From F22 sp963668535 (GTDB lineage: Bacteria; Bacteroidota; Bacteroidia; Bacteroidales; Bacteroidaceae), in contig OY764867.1 of NCBI GenBank assembly GCA_963668535.1, positions 2,418,001 through 2,482,000 of the forward strand: 64,000 nt of DNA. The letters are read 5' to 3'. Made by a program: the position numbers and the translations under genes. Below the pieces are notes generated by a model that saw only the letters and a list, made by a program, of their open reading frames with translations, did not search any database and was not told where the DNA came from. Position 1 is the stretch's first letter. Each line of letters opens with the position of its first letter. Shown one piece after another: positions 41,850 to 49,780 of this stretch.

Positions 41850-43493
41850 ATGGCAGCAACTCCAGAATTTAAGTATCAGCATCCTTTCCCAGTCGGTGAG
41901 GACAAGACTGAATACTACCTGCTTACCAAAGACTATGTAAGTGTAAGCGAATTTGAAGGCACTCCAGTGCTAAAAGTTGAAAAAGAAGGTTTGACAGCGA
42001 TGGCCAATGCGGCTTTCCGTGACGTTAGTTTCTTGCTACGTAGAGCTCACAACGAGCAAGTAGCTAAGATTTTGAATGATCCAGAAGCGTCGGACAATGA
42101 TAAATATGTGGCTCTTACATTCTTGCGCAATGCAGAAGTTTCTGCAAAAGGTCAATTGCCGCTATGCCAAGATACCGGTACTGCAATTGTTCATGGTGAA
42201 AAAGGTCAACAAGTGTGGACTGGTTACTGTGATGAAGAAGCTCTTTCTCTAGGTGTATTCAAAACATATACAGAAGAAAATCTTCGTTATTCTCAAAACG
42301 CACCTTTGACTATGTATGACGAGGTGAATACTCGTTGCAACTTGCCAGCTCAGATCGATATCGAAGCAACTGAAGGAATGGAATACAAGTTCTTGTGTGT
42401 AACTAAGGGTGGTGGTTCTGCCAATAAAACATACTTGTATCAAGAAACTAAAGCTTTGTTGAATCCAGATACTTTGGTGCCTTTCCTTATCGAAAAGGTG
42501 AAGAGTTTGGGTACTGCGGCATGTCCTCCATACCATATTGCTTTCGTGATTGGTGGTACTTCTGCTGAAAAGAACTTGCTTACAGTGAAATTGGCTTCTG
42601 CAAAATACTACGATGAATTGCCTACAACAGGTAATGAAGGTGGCCGTGCATTCCGCGATATCGAACTAGAAAAGAAGGTCTTGGAAGAAGCACAACGCAT
42701 CGGTCTTGGTGCACAATTTGGTGGTAAATACCTAGCACACGATGTACGTATTATCCGTCTTCCACGTCACGGTGCATCTTGCCCTGTAGGTATGGGCGTA
42801 TCTTGCTCTGCCGACCGTAATATCAAGTGTAAGATCAATAAAGATGGTATCTGGATCGAAAAGATGGATGACAATCCAACAGAATTGATCCCAGCAGCAT
42901 TGCGTGAATCTGGTGAAGGCGATGCAGTACAAGTGGACTTGAACCAACCAATGGAGGATGTATTGAAGTTGCTTTCTAAATACCCAGTAGCTACTCGTCT
43001 TTCTTTGAATGGTACTATTATCGTAGGTCGTGATATTGCTCACGCAAAGATCAAAGAACGTCTTGATGCTGGCGAAGAAATGCCAGAATATTTGAAGAAG
43101 CACCCAATCTATTATGCTGGACCAGCTAAGACTCCAGAAGGCATGCCTTGTGGTTCCCTAGGTCCTACAACAGCCAATCGTATGGATCCTTATGTAGACC
43201 TATTCCAAAGTCACGGTGGTTCTATGGTGATGCTTGCTAAGGGTAACCGTTCTAAGCAAGTTACCGACGCATGTGCTAAGCATGGTGGTTTCTACCTAGG
43301 TAGTATCGGTGGTCCTGCAGCTATCCTTGCTCAAAACAATATCAAGAGCATCGAGTGTCTTGAATACCCTGAACTAGGTATGGAAGCGATTTGGAAGATT
43401 GAAGTGGAAAATTTCCCTGCATTTATTCTTGTAGATGATAAGGGTAATGATTTCTTCCAACAAATCAAGCCAATTCCTACTTGTGGATTGTAA
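41850..43493 (+). CDS. Class I (iron-sulfur) fumarate hydratase
   Basis: The protein has 547 residues, the normal length for single-chain FumA/FumB-type enzymes. The alpha-like half contains LPLCQDTGTAIVHGEKGQQVWTG and VTKGGGSANKTYLYQETKALL; the beta-like half has YYAGPAKTPEGMPCGSLGPTTANRMDPYVDLFQSHGGSMVMLAKGNR. Conserved Cys positions (CQDTG, ACPP, PCGS) would hold the [4Fe-4S] cluster. It interconverts fumarate and malate, in anaerobes usually in the reductive direction toward succinate. It is transcribed divergently from the rSAM operon, with its own -7 box (41777-41784). Confidence 0.95.
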   Translation: MAATPEFKYQHPFPVGEDKTEYYLLTKDYVSVSEFEGTPVLKVEKEGLTAMANAAFRDVSFLLRRAHNEQVAKILNDPEASDNDKYVALTFLRNAEVSAKGQLPLCQDTGTAIVHGEKGQQVWTGYCDEEALSLGVFKTYTEENLRYSQNAPLTMYDEVNTRCNLPAQIDIEATEGMEYKFLCVTKGGGSANKTYLYQETKALLNPDTLVPFLIEKVKSLGTAACPPYHIAFVIGGTSAEKNLLTVKLASAKYYDELPTTGNEGGRAFRDIELEKKVLEEAQRIGLGAQFGGKYLAHDVRIIRLPRHGASCPVGMGVSCSADRNIKCKINKDGIWIEKMDDNPTELIPAALRESGEGDAVQVDLNQPMEDVLKLLSKYPVATRLSLNGTIIVGRDIAHAKIKERLDAGEEMPEYLKKHPIYYAGPAKTPEGMPCGSLGPTTANRMDPYVDLFQSHGGSMVMLAKGNRSKQVTDACAKHGGFYLGSIGGPAAILAQNNIKSIECLEYPELGMEAIWKIEVENFPAFILVDDKGNDFFQQIKPIPTCGL

Positions 43494-43531
43494 TCTCATA
43501 GGCTAGGGCACGCGCTCTAGTATAGATATAA

Positions 43532-43565
43532 AAAGGGCGAGTCAACTTTGATTGACTCGCCCTTT
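43532..43565. terminator. Bidirectional terminator between fumarase and yhcH
   Basis: Perfect 14-bp arms (AAAGGGCGAGTCAA / TTGACTCGCCCTTT) with a 6-nt loop and T-rich exits on both strands lie between convergent genes. Confidence 0.88.
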
Positions 43566-43585
43566 CTTTGTCTTATGGGATGTAT

Positions 43586-44032
43586 CTACATTAAAACTTT
43601 AATGATTGCTTTGCGAATAGGTTGCTCACAGATAGCTGGAGCATGCGCATCTGCAGGTAGAAAAACAACTGCCATACCTGAGGTAAGATGTACATAATGT
43701 GTAGTCTTATTTAGATAAAAAGCGATGTCTTTATCCTCATTGTATGGGCTCTCTATTTGTTGCATAGAGCTGGTGGGAGCCCAACCCATTGTTTCTTGTC
43801 CTTCTATAAGAATCTGGATGTCCAGATATTTTTGATGTGTTTCAAGAAGAGCTTCTTCTTTGGTTTTAGGGCTGCATGAACTAACCATAATAAAGGCTTT
43901 GTCACCATCAATGGTTGTTTTACCTTCTGGAAGTGTATGTATAGGGTGGGCTTCTAAAAATTCAAGTACCGCAGCAAACATCGGATGGATATTTGTATAG
44001 TCTACTAGACCAGTCAATGTCGTAAAAATCAT
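43586..44032 (-). CDS. YhcH/YjgK/YiaL (DUF386) family cupin-like protein
   Basis: The protein has 148 residues, the family's usual size. Diagnostic segments are HQKYLDIQILIEGQETMGW and VVFLPADAHAPAI, with conserved His and Glu that bind metal in known structures. Family members accompany sugar catabolism, including sialic acid and beta-galactosides, and may act as anomerases; no firm activity is general to the family. It starts 15 bp after a degenerate histidine kinase gene, so it appears to be the third gene of the kinase operon. That context suggests a sugar-related signal. Confidence 0.9.
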   Translation of the reverse strand: MIFTTLTGLVDYTNIHPMFAAVLEFLEAHPIHTLPEGKTTIDGDKAFIMVSSCSPKTKEEALLETHQKYLDIQILIEGQETMGWAPTSSMQQIESPYNEDKDIAFYLNKTTHYVHLTSGMAVVFLPADAHAPAICEQPIRKAIIKVLM

Positions 44033-44047
44033 TGTTTTATTATTTAG

Positions 44048-46054
44048 TTATGAATGTATCGGTAGGGTGATCATAATCTGCTCTTCAGATTGTATGTATT
44101 GTCCACCTGTACGTTTTACTACAATGCTATTGATTGTATTGCGTACAGTACGTTCTTGGTCTACATCCTTTTTGTGTTTCTTCATGATTAGCGAGGAACC
44201 AGTGATTTTAAATGTCACTTGCTCCTTTTTCAGGATGTCATCCTTGTCGAAGTAAGTTTCGATAATCACATTGTCGGGAGTTGTCTCATCGTTGCCATAT
44301 GCACTCAAGAAAGAATCAAAGAGCTGACCAAAACGATGGGTATCTAGTGTCATAATCTTGTGATACATCTCGACTTTATCATGAATAATAAACGCACCAA
44401 TATTTTTGATTTCCATGCGTAAGCGTAGCGATTCAACAAAATTCTCCACTGTTGTTATTTCATGACTCAGTTGTACCATATTTGACTCCATGCGAGATAG
44501 CTCCAGTAGATTGCTCACGGTAGTCAAGATTTTTTGAGAATTTCGGTGTATACACGTGGCATAGCCATGTAAATCTTTGTTGGACAGATGAGGACTAGTG
44601 ACCATTAAATCAGTAAATCCAATCACAGCATTGAGCGGAGTGCGTATATTGTGATTGAATGCCTGTAAAAATTCATATTTAGCTTTGTTGGCTTTATCGG
44701 CCGTAGCCTTAGCTTCTTTAATTTGGTGTACAGATTCCAATTCACGTTGACGAATAATATGGAATTTATACCATTGTCTAGCCGCAATCAATAGTGTTAT
44801 AAGTCCCAGAACACATCCTAGGATAAGGTAGTTACGTTGATGCTTCTGATTGGCAAAGCGTTGAGCATCAAAGTTGTATAAAGCCTTTAATTGAGTGTAC
44901 TGTTGATTGGCTGAGATATTATCTATTGAATCAATGAGTTGTATGCTTCGTGCATATGATTTTGTTCCCCCTTCTAGATCGTTAAATTTTATCTGTAGCT
45001 TTGACTTCTTTTGAATCAATTGTATATAATCACTCCATCCCAATTCGGTCATAGAACAGGTGTTGATTGCTGTGTCGATCGCACGAAGGGCACCTAAACT
45101 ATCCTTTTTTTGAGAGAGATATTCAGCTAAGACTTCGTGGTAGTAGGATTTGTAGGGAGCATATGTTGTTGGATTTATCAAGCTGTCTGCATGATTAAGA
45201 TACACTTTCGCTTGGCTAGTATCTCCATGATGTAGTTTGATATCAGCTGCACTACAGTAGGTGTCTATGGCATAATCACCATCCCATCTCCCTATTTTGG
45301 AACTATCTGGGTTGTTCAGGTTTATCTTATAATAGCTTGATAGTGTTTGTAAAAGGCTGTCGGCTGGTAGGTACATTTTCATCTTGATATACAAAGACAA
45401 TAATTCGGATTGTATATCTGAACGCCCCTCAAAAAAATCTTCTTTTGGAATAAGTTTTAAGGCCTTTCTATAAGCTGAAATTGCTTTTTGGTTTTCATTA
45501 AAATTGTCATATATATGTCCCCATGTTTGATAGAGGAGATACTTTGTTTGATGGTGAGGATATAAACCCATCTCAAGTTCCATCTTTTTGACTTTAGCTA
45601 TTGCATATTCAAAATTTGCCGCTTCAATATCATCAATAATGGTTAGATGGAATACATAGAAATAATAAGAGTAGTCCTTTATATGTTGGAAAAGTCCACG
45701 CATATTTTCAAGCACCTGTTCTGTTTTTTCTGTTTGTGCATTATTGAAATAGTAGATGGCTTGTGTATAACCAATATAGTTCTGTGTTTCATAGTCTCTA
45801 TTTGATGCAGCTTCATTCCATAAACGATTGGCCACTACCATATAAAATGGGTTGTTTGTATCTAAAGTGTCCAGTGCATCAGACAAGAACTTATATCTTT
45901 CTTTGTACTGACTGAGGGCATTTAGTTGGCCTGATAGTGTCAAGGAGTCAGTTGTGACATCAGCTCCCCAGCAGGTGATGGCGATGAGTGAGGCTAGCCC
46001 TAATATGCTCAACCTAAGATTGAAATATCTATTGTATAGACTATTTAGTGTCAT
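44048..46054 (-). CDS. TPR-containing histidine kinase homologue with degenerate ATPase domain
   Basis: The protein has 668 residues: signal/TM near residue 20, a periplasmic TPR-like sensor (residues ~40-400), a TM helix (LILGCVLGLITLLIAA), a coiled coil and a HisKA domain with the phospho-acceptor box FLQAFNHNIRTPLNAVIGF. Beyond it the catalytic domain is eroded: where an N box should stand is THRFGQLFDSFLSAYGNDET, and no DxGxG or G2 glycine motif follows. It should not phosphorylate by itself, but could be phosphorylated by, or dimerise with, the intact kinase encoded upstream, whose reading frame overlaps its start by 14 bp. Confidence 0.85.
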   Translation of the reverse strand: MTLNSLYNRYFNLRLSILGLASLIAITCWGADVTTDSLTLSGQLNALSQYKERYKFLSDALDTLDTNNPFYMVVANRLWNEAASNRDYETQNYIGYTQAIYYFNNAQTEKTEQVLENMRGLFQHIKDYSYYFYVFHLTIIDDIEAANFEYAIAKVKKMELEMGLYPHHQTKYLLYQTWGHIYDNFNENQKAISAYRKALKLIPKEDFFEGRSDIQSELLSLYIKMKMYLPADSLLQTLSSYYKINLNNPDSSKIGRWDGDYAIDTYCSAADIKLHHGDTSQAKVYLNHADSLINPTTYAPYKSYYHEVLAEYLSQKKDSLGALRAIDTAINTCSMTELGWSDYIQLIQKKSKLQIKFNDLEGGTKSYARSIQLIDSIDNISANQQYTQLKALYNFDAQRFANQKHQRNYLILGCVLGLITLLIAARQWYKFHIIRQRELESVHQIKEAKATADKANKAKYEFLQAFNHNIRTPLNAVIGFTDLMVTSPHLSNKDLHGYATCIHRNSQKILTTVSNLLELSRMESNMVQLSHEITTVENFVESLRLRMEIKNIGAFIIHDKVEMYHKIMTLDTHRFGQLFDSFLSAYGNDETTPDNVIIETYFDKDDILKKEQVTFKITGSSLIMKKHKKDVDQERTVRNTINSIVVKRTGGQYIQSEEQIMITLPIHS

Positions 46055-47813
46055 GATACTTGTGTCTTAATGGGTGAGTAAATACAAATCGAGATCCCTG
46101 AGTGTAGTTTGGGTCAATATAAATGTGCCCTCCCATTTTTTCTACAATGAGATGACATATAGAAAGACCAAGTCCAGTACCTTGGCTAAATTCATTTACT
46201 TTTTCAAAACGTTTAAATACGCTCTTTTGTTTTTCTACTGGGATACCGATACCAGTATCCGTGACACTAAATTGAGCTTCGGTTTCATTGAGCATACAAA
46301 GCTCTAGCTCTATGTATCCTTTTTTCGTAAATTTAATGGCATTGGTCATCAGGTTGATAAGCACTTGTTGCAGACGTGCGGAGTCGGTTTCAATTGTCAG
46401 TGTATCCAATTGGGACTTCCATCGAATATCAATATTGGTTTGATTAATTTTCCGCATCGATTGCAAAACTTGCTGGCTTAACTGGTCAACTTCGCATGGA
46501 GATATTTGTAGCTTGATCTCATTTTGAGTAAAATCAGACATATCGATCATGTCATTGATTAGTTTCATCAATAGACCGGCGTTGTGCTGAATTAGTTTAA
46601 CGCCTTCCTCACGAAGTTCATTATCTATATCTTCTTGTGCAAGCATATCTGAAAAGCCAACAATAGAGTTGAGAGGAGTACGTACTTCGTGACTCATATT
46701 AGCAATAAAGACACTTTTGGCTTGTAAGGAAGCCTTGGCTTCTGCTTCTTTTTGAAATAGTGTATTGTACACTTTGACTAGTCTTTTGTTTGCTTTCAAG
46801 GTACGACGTATCATGTAAAGCACAAAGATAACAGCGATGATTATACCTAATAATAAGAAGCGTTGAATGGCTAGTGATTTTTGATTGCTTAGGTATTGAT
46901 TGAGTGATTGTTGAAAATGCACCCGCACAGTATTGAAGTGATGAGCATTGGAATCAAAGTGACTCTCTTCTTGTAGCGAGGCCACTTGTTGGTAATGATA
47001 AATGCTGTGTGGGTAGTCATGATTTAAAGCATAGAATTTGGCTAAATTTCGATGATTAAGTAGCTTCAGGTACGTTTGCTCTTTTAGTTCTTGGGCATTT
47101 TGGATAAGTGTATCACAAACCATTAAGTAGTGAATGGTTTTGTCCAAATCATGTGTTATATTATGGGTATATCCTGCACAGGCTGCCCAGTGTCCTAGTT
47201 GATCTTCAATTGGATAGTCATTTTTGTGAGACATGTATTTTTTACCCATCTGCAATATGTTATATGCTTTGATGGAGTCCTGATGAAAGAGGGCGTGAAA
47301 AGCCTGAAAATTGTTGATTCTAAGAGACAATTCTTGGGATATGTTTTGATGCGTATTTAGTACATGACGTAGTGACTTGTCTATTCGATGGAGTAAGGGA
47401 GCATTTCCTGTGATAAAGGCATAGTGCCCTATGGTGAGAGCACTGGTGATATAATTGATTTCATATCCCTTTTCATTTTGCCATAAATGCATGGCCTCTT
47501 GTTCAAGATCCATACCTATATCCACCATATTGGACGCATAAGCATAACTGGCAATATGACTGGCGATAAATGCCCAACCTGCATTGTCATTGTCATTTCC
47601 AGCTCGTCTTGTCATCAAGGTAATTTCTTTCTGACATTGTTGAACATCGCCAACTCTAAAGGCACTATCGGCTACATTGCAATGAATCAGATAGAATCCT
47701 TCGTTTTTATGCGCACATAGACTTTGTACGTTGATAAGAGTCAACGCAAAAAGGAGTAGAATAAGCACTTTTGTGGCTATTGTTGATTGAATGTTGAATG
47801 GCTTACTGCCCAT
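46041..47813 (-). CDS. TPR-containing sensor histidine kinase
   Basis: The protein has 590 residues: N-terminal signal/TM, a periplasmic helical TPR-like region (residues ~35-310), TM (LLLGIIIAVIFVLYMI), coiled coil, HisKA with FIANMSHEVRTPLNSIVGFSDM, and a complete HATPase domain: N box INLMTNAIKFT, G1 VTDTGIGIP, F box FKRFEKV, G2 GTGLGLSI. No receiver domain or response regulator is encoded nearby, so its target is unknown. The 14-bp overlap with the next gene implies translational coupling with the degenerate homologue. Its promoter is TTTG (47894-47897), 20-bp spacer, TATATTTG (47866-47873). Confidence 0.92.
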   Translation of the reverse strand: MGSKPFNIQSTIATKVLILLLFALTLINVQSLCAHKNEGFYLIHCNVADSAFRVGDVQQCQKEITLMTRRAGNDNDNAGWAFIASHIASYAYASNMVDIGMDLEQEAMHLWQNEKGYEINYITSALTIGHYAFITGNAPLLHRIDKSLRHVLNTHQNISQELSLRINNFQAFHALFHQDSIKAYNILQMGKKYMSHKNDYPIEDQLGHWAACAGYTHNITHDLDKTIHYLMVCDTLIQNAQELKEQTYLKLLNHRNLAKFYALNHDYPHSIYHYQQVASLQEESHFDSNAHHFNTVRVHFQQSLNQYLSNQKSLAIQRFLLLGIIIAVIFVLYMIRRTLKANKRLVKVYNTLFQKEAEAKASLQAKSVFIANMSHEVRTPLNSIVGFSDMLAQEDIDNELREEGVKLIQHNAGLLMKLINDMIDMSDFTQNEIKLQISPCEVDQLSQQVLQSMRKINQTNIDIRWKSQLDTLTIETDSARLQQVLINLMTNAIKFTKKGYIELELCMLNETEAQFSVTDTGIGIPVEKQKSVFKRFEKVNEFSQGTGLGLSICHLIVEKMGGHIYIDPNYTQGSRFVFTHPLRHKYHDTK

Positions 47814-47865
47814 GTGAATGAATACTCGTAGTGTTACAATGATTGCTTAACCTAAAATTAGGGGG

Positions 47866-47897
47866 CAAATATACGTATTGTTTTTTGTATTTGCAAA
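47866..47897 (-). promoter_or_regulatory. Promoter of the histidine kinase/yhcH operon
   Basis: On the minus strand, TTTG and TATATTTG with a 20-bp spacer match the phylum's promoter, about 45 nt upstream of the first kinase start. Confidence 0.68.
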
Positions 47898-47924
47898 TAG
47901 AAGTGAAAGAACTGATTGTCGTGA

Positions 47925-48872
47925 TTATGTGAGGTGTTGAAGTCGTGTAATAGTCTCTTCACATTCGGTCATCAACTTGTGTATGATAACACTTGCTGGT
48001 TCTATTTTATGTATCATACTGGCTACTTGACCGATTTCAATTTCTCCTTGTTGGGTGTCGCCTAAGAAGATCCCTTTTTTGGCACGCCCTTTTCCTAGTA
48101 GTTGGCGCATCTCTTCTACGCTTGCCCCTTGATTGCGCAGGGTATCCATCTCTTCTGTAAAGGCATTGGGAATGAGACGTACTGGGCCGAGTTCTTTCAG
48201 AGTCAGTACGGTTGCTCCTTCTTGTGCCTCCAGAATGGCTTGTTTATATCCTTCATGTGCTGAAGACTCTTCTGAGGCCGCAAAGAGTGAGCCTACTTGG
48301 ACACCATCTGCACCCAAGGCTAAGGCGGCTGCCATTTGGCGACCAGAACCAATGCCTCCTGCGGCCATAAGGGGCAATGTGGTGCAATCACGAATAAGTG
48401 GAATCATGGCCATGGTCGTTGTTTCCTGTGGAGAATTGTGACCACCTGCTTCAAAGCCTTCTGCAACAAGTGCATCTACGCCTGCTTCCTCGCATTTTTT
48501 TGCGAAGCGTGTGTTGGCTATAACGTGGGCAACGGTGATGCCGTGTTTTTTCAATAATGGAGTGAGCTTTGCTGGACTACCAGCACTGGTGAATACGATT
48601 TTAATATCATGTTTTAAAATCAGTTCGACTACACGGTCTAGCTCAGGATAAAACAGGGGAAGATTGACGCCCCAAGGTTTATCTGTAGCTTGTTGCATCT
48701 TTAGAATATGTTCTTCTAGGGTTTCTGGATGCATGGAACCGATGCCAAGTAGTCCGAGACCACCAGCATTGCTCACAGCACTGGCCAATCGCCAACCGCT
48801 ACACCAGACCATACCACCTTGTATGATGGGATATTGAATACCAAAAAGGGTTGTTATAGAATTGGGTTTCAT
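47925..48872 (-). CDS. FabK/nitronate monooxygenase-family flavoprotein (probable enoyl-ACP reductase II)
   Basis: The protein has 315 residues from ATG 48872 (MKPNSITTLFGIQYPIIQGGM); a Met 14 codons upstream is less likely. The FMN-binding TIM-barrel shows IIQGGMVWCSGWRLASAVSNAGGLGLLGIG, VAEGFEAGGHNSP (catalytic-type His) and PLMAAGGIGSGRQMAAALALGADGVQVGS. Nitronate monooxygenases and FabK share these motifs, so substrate choice is uncertain; FabK would reduce enoyl-ACP in fatty-acid synthesis. It lies 45 bp downstream of nicotinamidase on the same strand. Confidence 0.85.
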   Translation of the reverse strand: MKPNSITTLFGIQYPIIQGGMVWCSGWRLASAVSNAGGLGLLGIGSMHPETLEEHILKMQQATDKPWGVNLPLFYPELDRVVELILKHDIKIVFTSAGSPAKLTPLLKKHGITVAHVIANTRFAKKCEEAGVDALVAEGFEAGGHNSPQETTTMAMIPLIRDCTTLPLMAAGGIGSGRQMAAALALGADGVQVGSLFAASEESSAHEGYKQAILEAQEGATVLTLKELGPVRLIPNAFTEEMDTLRNQGASVEEMRQLLGKGRAKKGIFLGDTQQGEIEIGQVASMIHKIEPASVIIHKLMTECEETITRLQHLT

Positions 48873-48917
48873 TGATGTTGCTTTTATATGGTAAGGGGAG
48901 TACTTACTCCTCAAAAA

Positions 48918-49664
48918 TTACATGTCTTCAGCTTCAAATGTTTGTTTGGCTTTATCATATACTTTCATGTTTGAGGAGTTAGGGTCGAGTGGAGCCATTC
49001 CTTTTTTGAAGAATATGAGTTTTCCTTTAAGACTAGGGATACGTAATAAGTCACGTACTGTTTCAGCTACGCAGATATCTTCTGCGACTCCACATATTAT
49101 GATCTTATCGTAACTTTCTAGATCAACGGGTAAATTGCTCTTGGGTACGAGCTTGCCATCAAAAGTCGATAGTACGCTAAACATTTCGGCATCGGCAAAA
49201 GAGCCTTTCTTGTACTTCTTCCATCCTGTTGCTTTTTTTCCAGCAGGCGTGTCGTTCCATTTATCAAGTGCTTGTTGTAAGCTAGGAAAAACTTCCCATC
49301 CTGGAGTACCTATTATACAGTGATTAGGCCAGATGGTGTTTGTGCGACCTTGTGCTTTTAGTGCAGCAAGATATTGTTTAGCTGTTTCCAGTGGTGCCTT
49401 AGCAGGCTTCCAGATATCAGTATTGTCAAATTGGGTGAATGGCTTTGGGTGGTTGCCATGAGCATCTACCCAGTATTCAGCATGCCCTACATGATAGGTG
49501 TGGTGCGAATCCATCGACACACATATATCTGTAAGTTCTTGTCCGTGTTGCTGTATATATAAAGCGATGTCGTCCATACGTTTCTCTGCTCCCTGCACGT
49601 ACAAAGCGCCAGTGGGAGAACAGAAGTCAACTTGTGGGTCAATAATAAAAAGTAAAACGTTCAT
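48918..49664 (-). CDS. pncA: Nicotinamidase (isochorismatase-like hydrolase)
   Basis: The protein has 248 residues from ATG 49664 (MNVLLFIIDPQVDFCSP). The catalytic Asp is in IDPQVDF, the metal site in MDSHHTYHVGHAEYW, and the nucleophilic Cys in ICGVAEDICVAETVRDLL, with HCIIGTPGWE between. These are the nicotinamidase signatures; the enzyme converts nicotinamide to nicotinate for NAD salvage. It is slightly longer than E. coli PncA. It is followed by the FabK-like gene; no functional link between them is obvious. Confidence 0.88.
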   Translation of the reverse strand: MNVLLFIIDPQVDFCSPTGALYVQGAEKRMDDIALYIQQHGQELTDICVSMDSHHTYHVGHAEYWVDAHGNHPKPFTQFDNTDIWKPAKAPLETAKQYLAALKAQGRTNTIWPNHCIIGTPGWEVFPSLQQALDKWNDTPAGKKATGWKKYKKGSFADAEMFSVLSTFDGKLVPKSNLPVDLESYDKIIICGVAEDICVAETVRDLLRIPSLKGKLIFFKKGMAPLDPNSSNMKVYDKAKQTFEAEDM

Positions 49665-49780
49665 AATAACTGCTAGATTCATGTGAATAGTAATTTTAAT
49701 TCAAACTGTTTTGTGCAAATACAAAGATAATATATTTCAAAAATAATCTAGAATAGTAAGTCGAATTTAGTATGTGCTTG

